6,727 nucleotides of DNA. Origin: Candidatus Spyradenecus faecavium (GTDB lineage: Bacteria > Verrucomicrobiota > Kiritimatiellia > RFP12 > DVOR01). A program made the position numbers and the translations under genes. The notes beneath the pieces were generated by a model. It was not told the origin of the DNA and did not search any database. It saw nothing but the letters and a program-made list of their open reading frames with translations. Shown one piece after another: positions 6,311-6,727 of this stretch (position 1 is its first letter; every line of letters starts with the position of its first letter). The stretch lies in the NCBI GenBank assembly GCA_018713405.1, contig DVOR01000230.1, forward strand, positions 1 through 6,727, read 5' to 3'.

Positions 6311-6366
6311 AGGGCTGGGCACGGTAGTGAGGCCCGAAGGGCCGAACGGTGAAGTGCCCAGTCCCT
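6311..6366. repeat. Cloverleaf-like inverted repeat, possible rho-independent-like end or dispersed repeat
   Basis: Outer arms AGGGCTGGGCAC (6311-6322) and GTGCCCAG-T-CCCT (6354-6366) pair over 12 bp with one bulged base at 6362. Inside sits GGCCC-GAA-GGGCC (6331-6343), a 5-bp hairpin. The two flanks of the inner hairpin are related (ACGGTAGTGAGGCCC and ACGGTGAAGTGCCC), so the unit may derive from an imperfect duplication. It lies 38 nt past the stop of the restriction gene and could stabilise or end its transcript, though no T-run follows on that strand. Confidence 0.6.
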
Positions 6367-6404
6367 TGCGTTCCTTTGTGTCTTCGCGGAAACGCGCGCC
6401 CCGC

Positions 6405-6727
6405 TCACTCCGCGGAGAAGGACGGGAGGGCGGCGATGAGGTTCAGGGAGTCGATGGAGAGGGTGACCAAACGCTTGACGAGGTCGGGGATGTAGCGCGG
6501 GTTCTCCGGCGCCCAGAGGTTGGGGTCGTTGACGATGCCGCTCGCCTTGTCCTGCCGCACCCGATAACGGTCGATGGCCCACTCGATGGGGCTGCGCCCG
6601 TTCACCTGGTAGCGGTAGGCCTCCTCGGGGATGCCGCACAGCGTCAACGTCGTGTTCACGATGAGGGTGGAGCGATCCTCCTTCCCCTTCTTCCCGGCGA
6701 ACTTCATCTGGGTCACCCGCGTGTCGG
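6405..6727 (-). CDS. C-terminal part of a type ISP-like restriction-modification / DEAD-DEAH helicase protein
   Basis: Only the last 106 residues are in the window; the frame is open to the right edge, so the gene begins outside. The segment MKFAGKKGKEDRSTLIVN, then LCGIPEEAYRYQVNGRSPIEWA, DRYRVRQDKASGIVNDPN and ENPRYIPDLVKRLVTLSI is typical of the C-terminal end of large single-chain restriction proteins (helicase-nuclease plus methyltransferase plus target recognition, as in type ISP enzymes) and of related proteins labelled DEAD/DEAH helicases. In type ISP enzymes this end belongs to the target-recognition part. Catalytic domains cannot be seen. An internal GTG at 6716 exists, but residues upstream of it are in frame and the domain is clearly incomplete, so it is not the start. 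Recognition is from remembered family sequences. Confidence 0.8.
   Translation of the reverse strand, partial: DTRVTQMKFAGKKGKEDRSTLIVNTTLTLCGIPEEAYRYQVNGRSPIEWAIDRYRVRQDKASGIVNDPNLWAPENPRYIPDLVKRLVTLSIDSLNLIAALPSFSAE

Larger units (their letters stand above)
6160..6404. other. Gene-free spacer rich in inverted repeats
   Basis: No coding sequence is credible here. From the oligopeptidase side it holds the ribosome-binding site and putative promoter, a GCAGATTG direct repeat (about 6234-6241 and 6255-6262), a hairpin GCGTGC-TGCC-GCACGC (6266-6281), a larger cloverleaf-like structure (6311-6366), and a purine-biased tract when read on the minus strand (about 6364-6390). No poly-T terminator is attached to any hairpin. 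The spacer separates a restriction-system gene from core genes, so it may mark a junction between accessory and core DNA. Confidence 0.7.

Noticed and set aside
3460..6327. Open frame of 955 codons on the plus strand
   Set aside because: It is exactly antisense to the oligopeptidase and YgjP-like genes, whose motifs are unmistakable. Its product is Arg/His/Leu/Gly-rich without recognisable domains, as expected for an antisense frame in high-GC DNA.
6160..6639. Upstream 160-codon extension of the oligopeptidase frame
   Set aside because: It crosses the spacer and overlaps the restriction gene in another frame, while a good ribosome-binding site and a family-like N-terminus lie at 6159.

Overview
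The window is a high-GC bacterial chromosomal segment in which every supportable gene lies on the minus strand, so transcription runs from the right edge to the left. Most of it is core metabolism and translation. The order ispE, tRNA-Gln, prs, rplY, pth is a conserved bacterial arrangement, well known from gammaproteobacteria. Several protein details (the Prs sequence style, a long CTC-type L25 with a charged Ala/Lys tail, and palindrome-rich spacers) suggest to me a PVC-group bacterium such as Kiritimatiellota or Verrucomicrobiota. That placement is impressionistic and weakly supported.

Layout in the direction of transcription. The right edge (6405-6727) holds the C-terminal 106 residues of a large helicase-methyltransferase restriction protein of the type ISP kind. 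A 245-nt spacer (6160-6404) follows; it is full of inverted repeats and ends in the promoter and ribosome-binding site of an M3 oligopeptidase (6159-4171). After 27 nt comes a YgjP-like (DUF45) zinc metallopeptidase (4143-3451). A second promoter, of the extended -10 type, lies just after that gene and leads into ispE (3340-2252). The ispE reading frame contains the complete tRNA-Gln(UUG) gene (2337-2264). Then come prs (2237-1287), rplY (1246-578) and pth (544 to beyond position 1), with gaps of 14, 40 and 33 nt.

How the genes fit together. IspE makes an isoprenoid precursor in the MEP pathway and Prs makes PRPP. L25 binds 5S rRNA, Pth recycles peptidyl-tRNA, and tRNA-Gln is an adaptor, so the left block is a mixed growth-related operon. 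The two metallopeptidases form a separate short transcription unit upstream.

I found no new defence or mobile system. The parts worth a second look are in ispE: an in-frame insertion of about 50 codons made of consecutive palindromes, ending in a good sigma-70-like promoter that points toward tRNA-Gln and prs, and an ispE frame that runs straight through the tRNA gene with no stop codon before it. The structured spacer beside the restriction gene is a further candidate. Long plus-strand open frames, including one of 955 codons, are antisense shadows of the high-GC genes.
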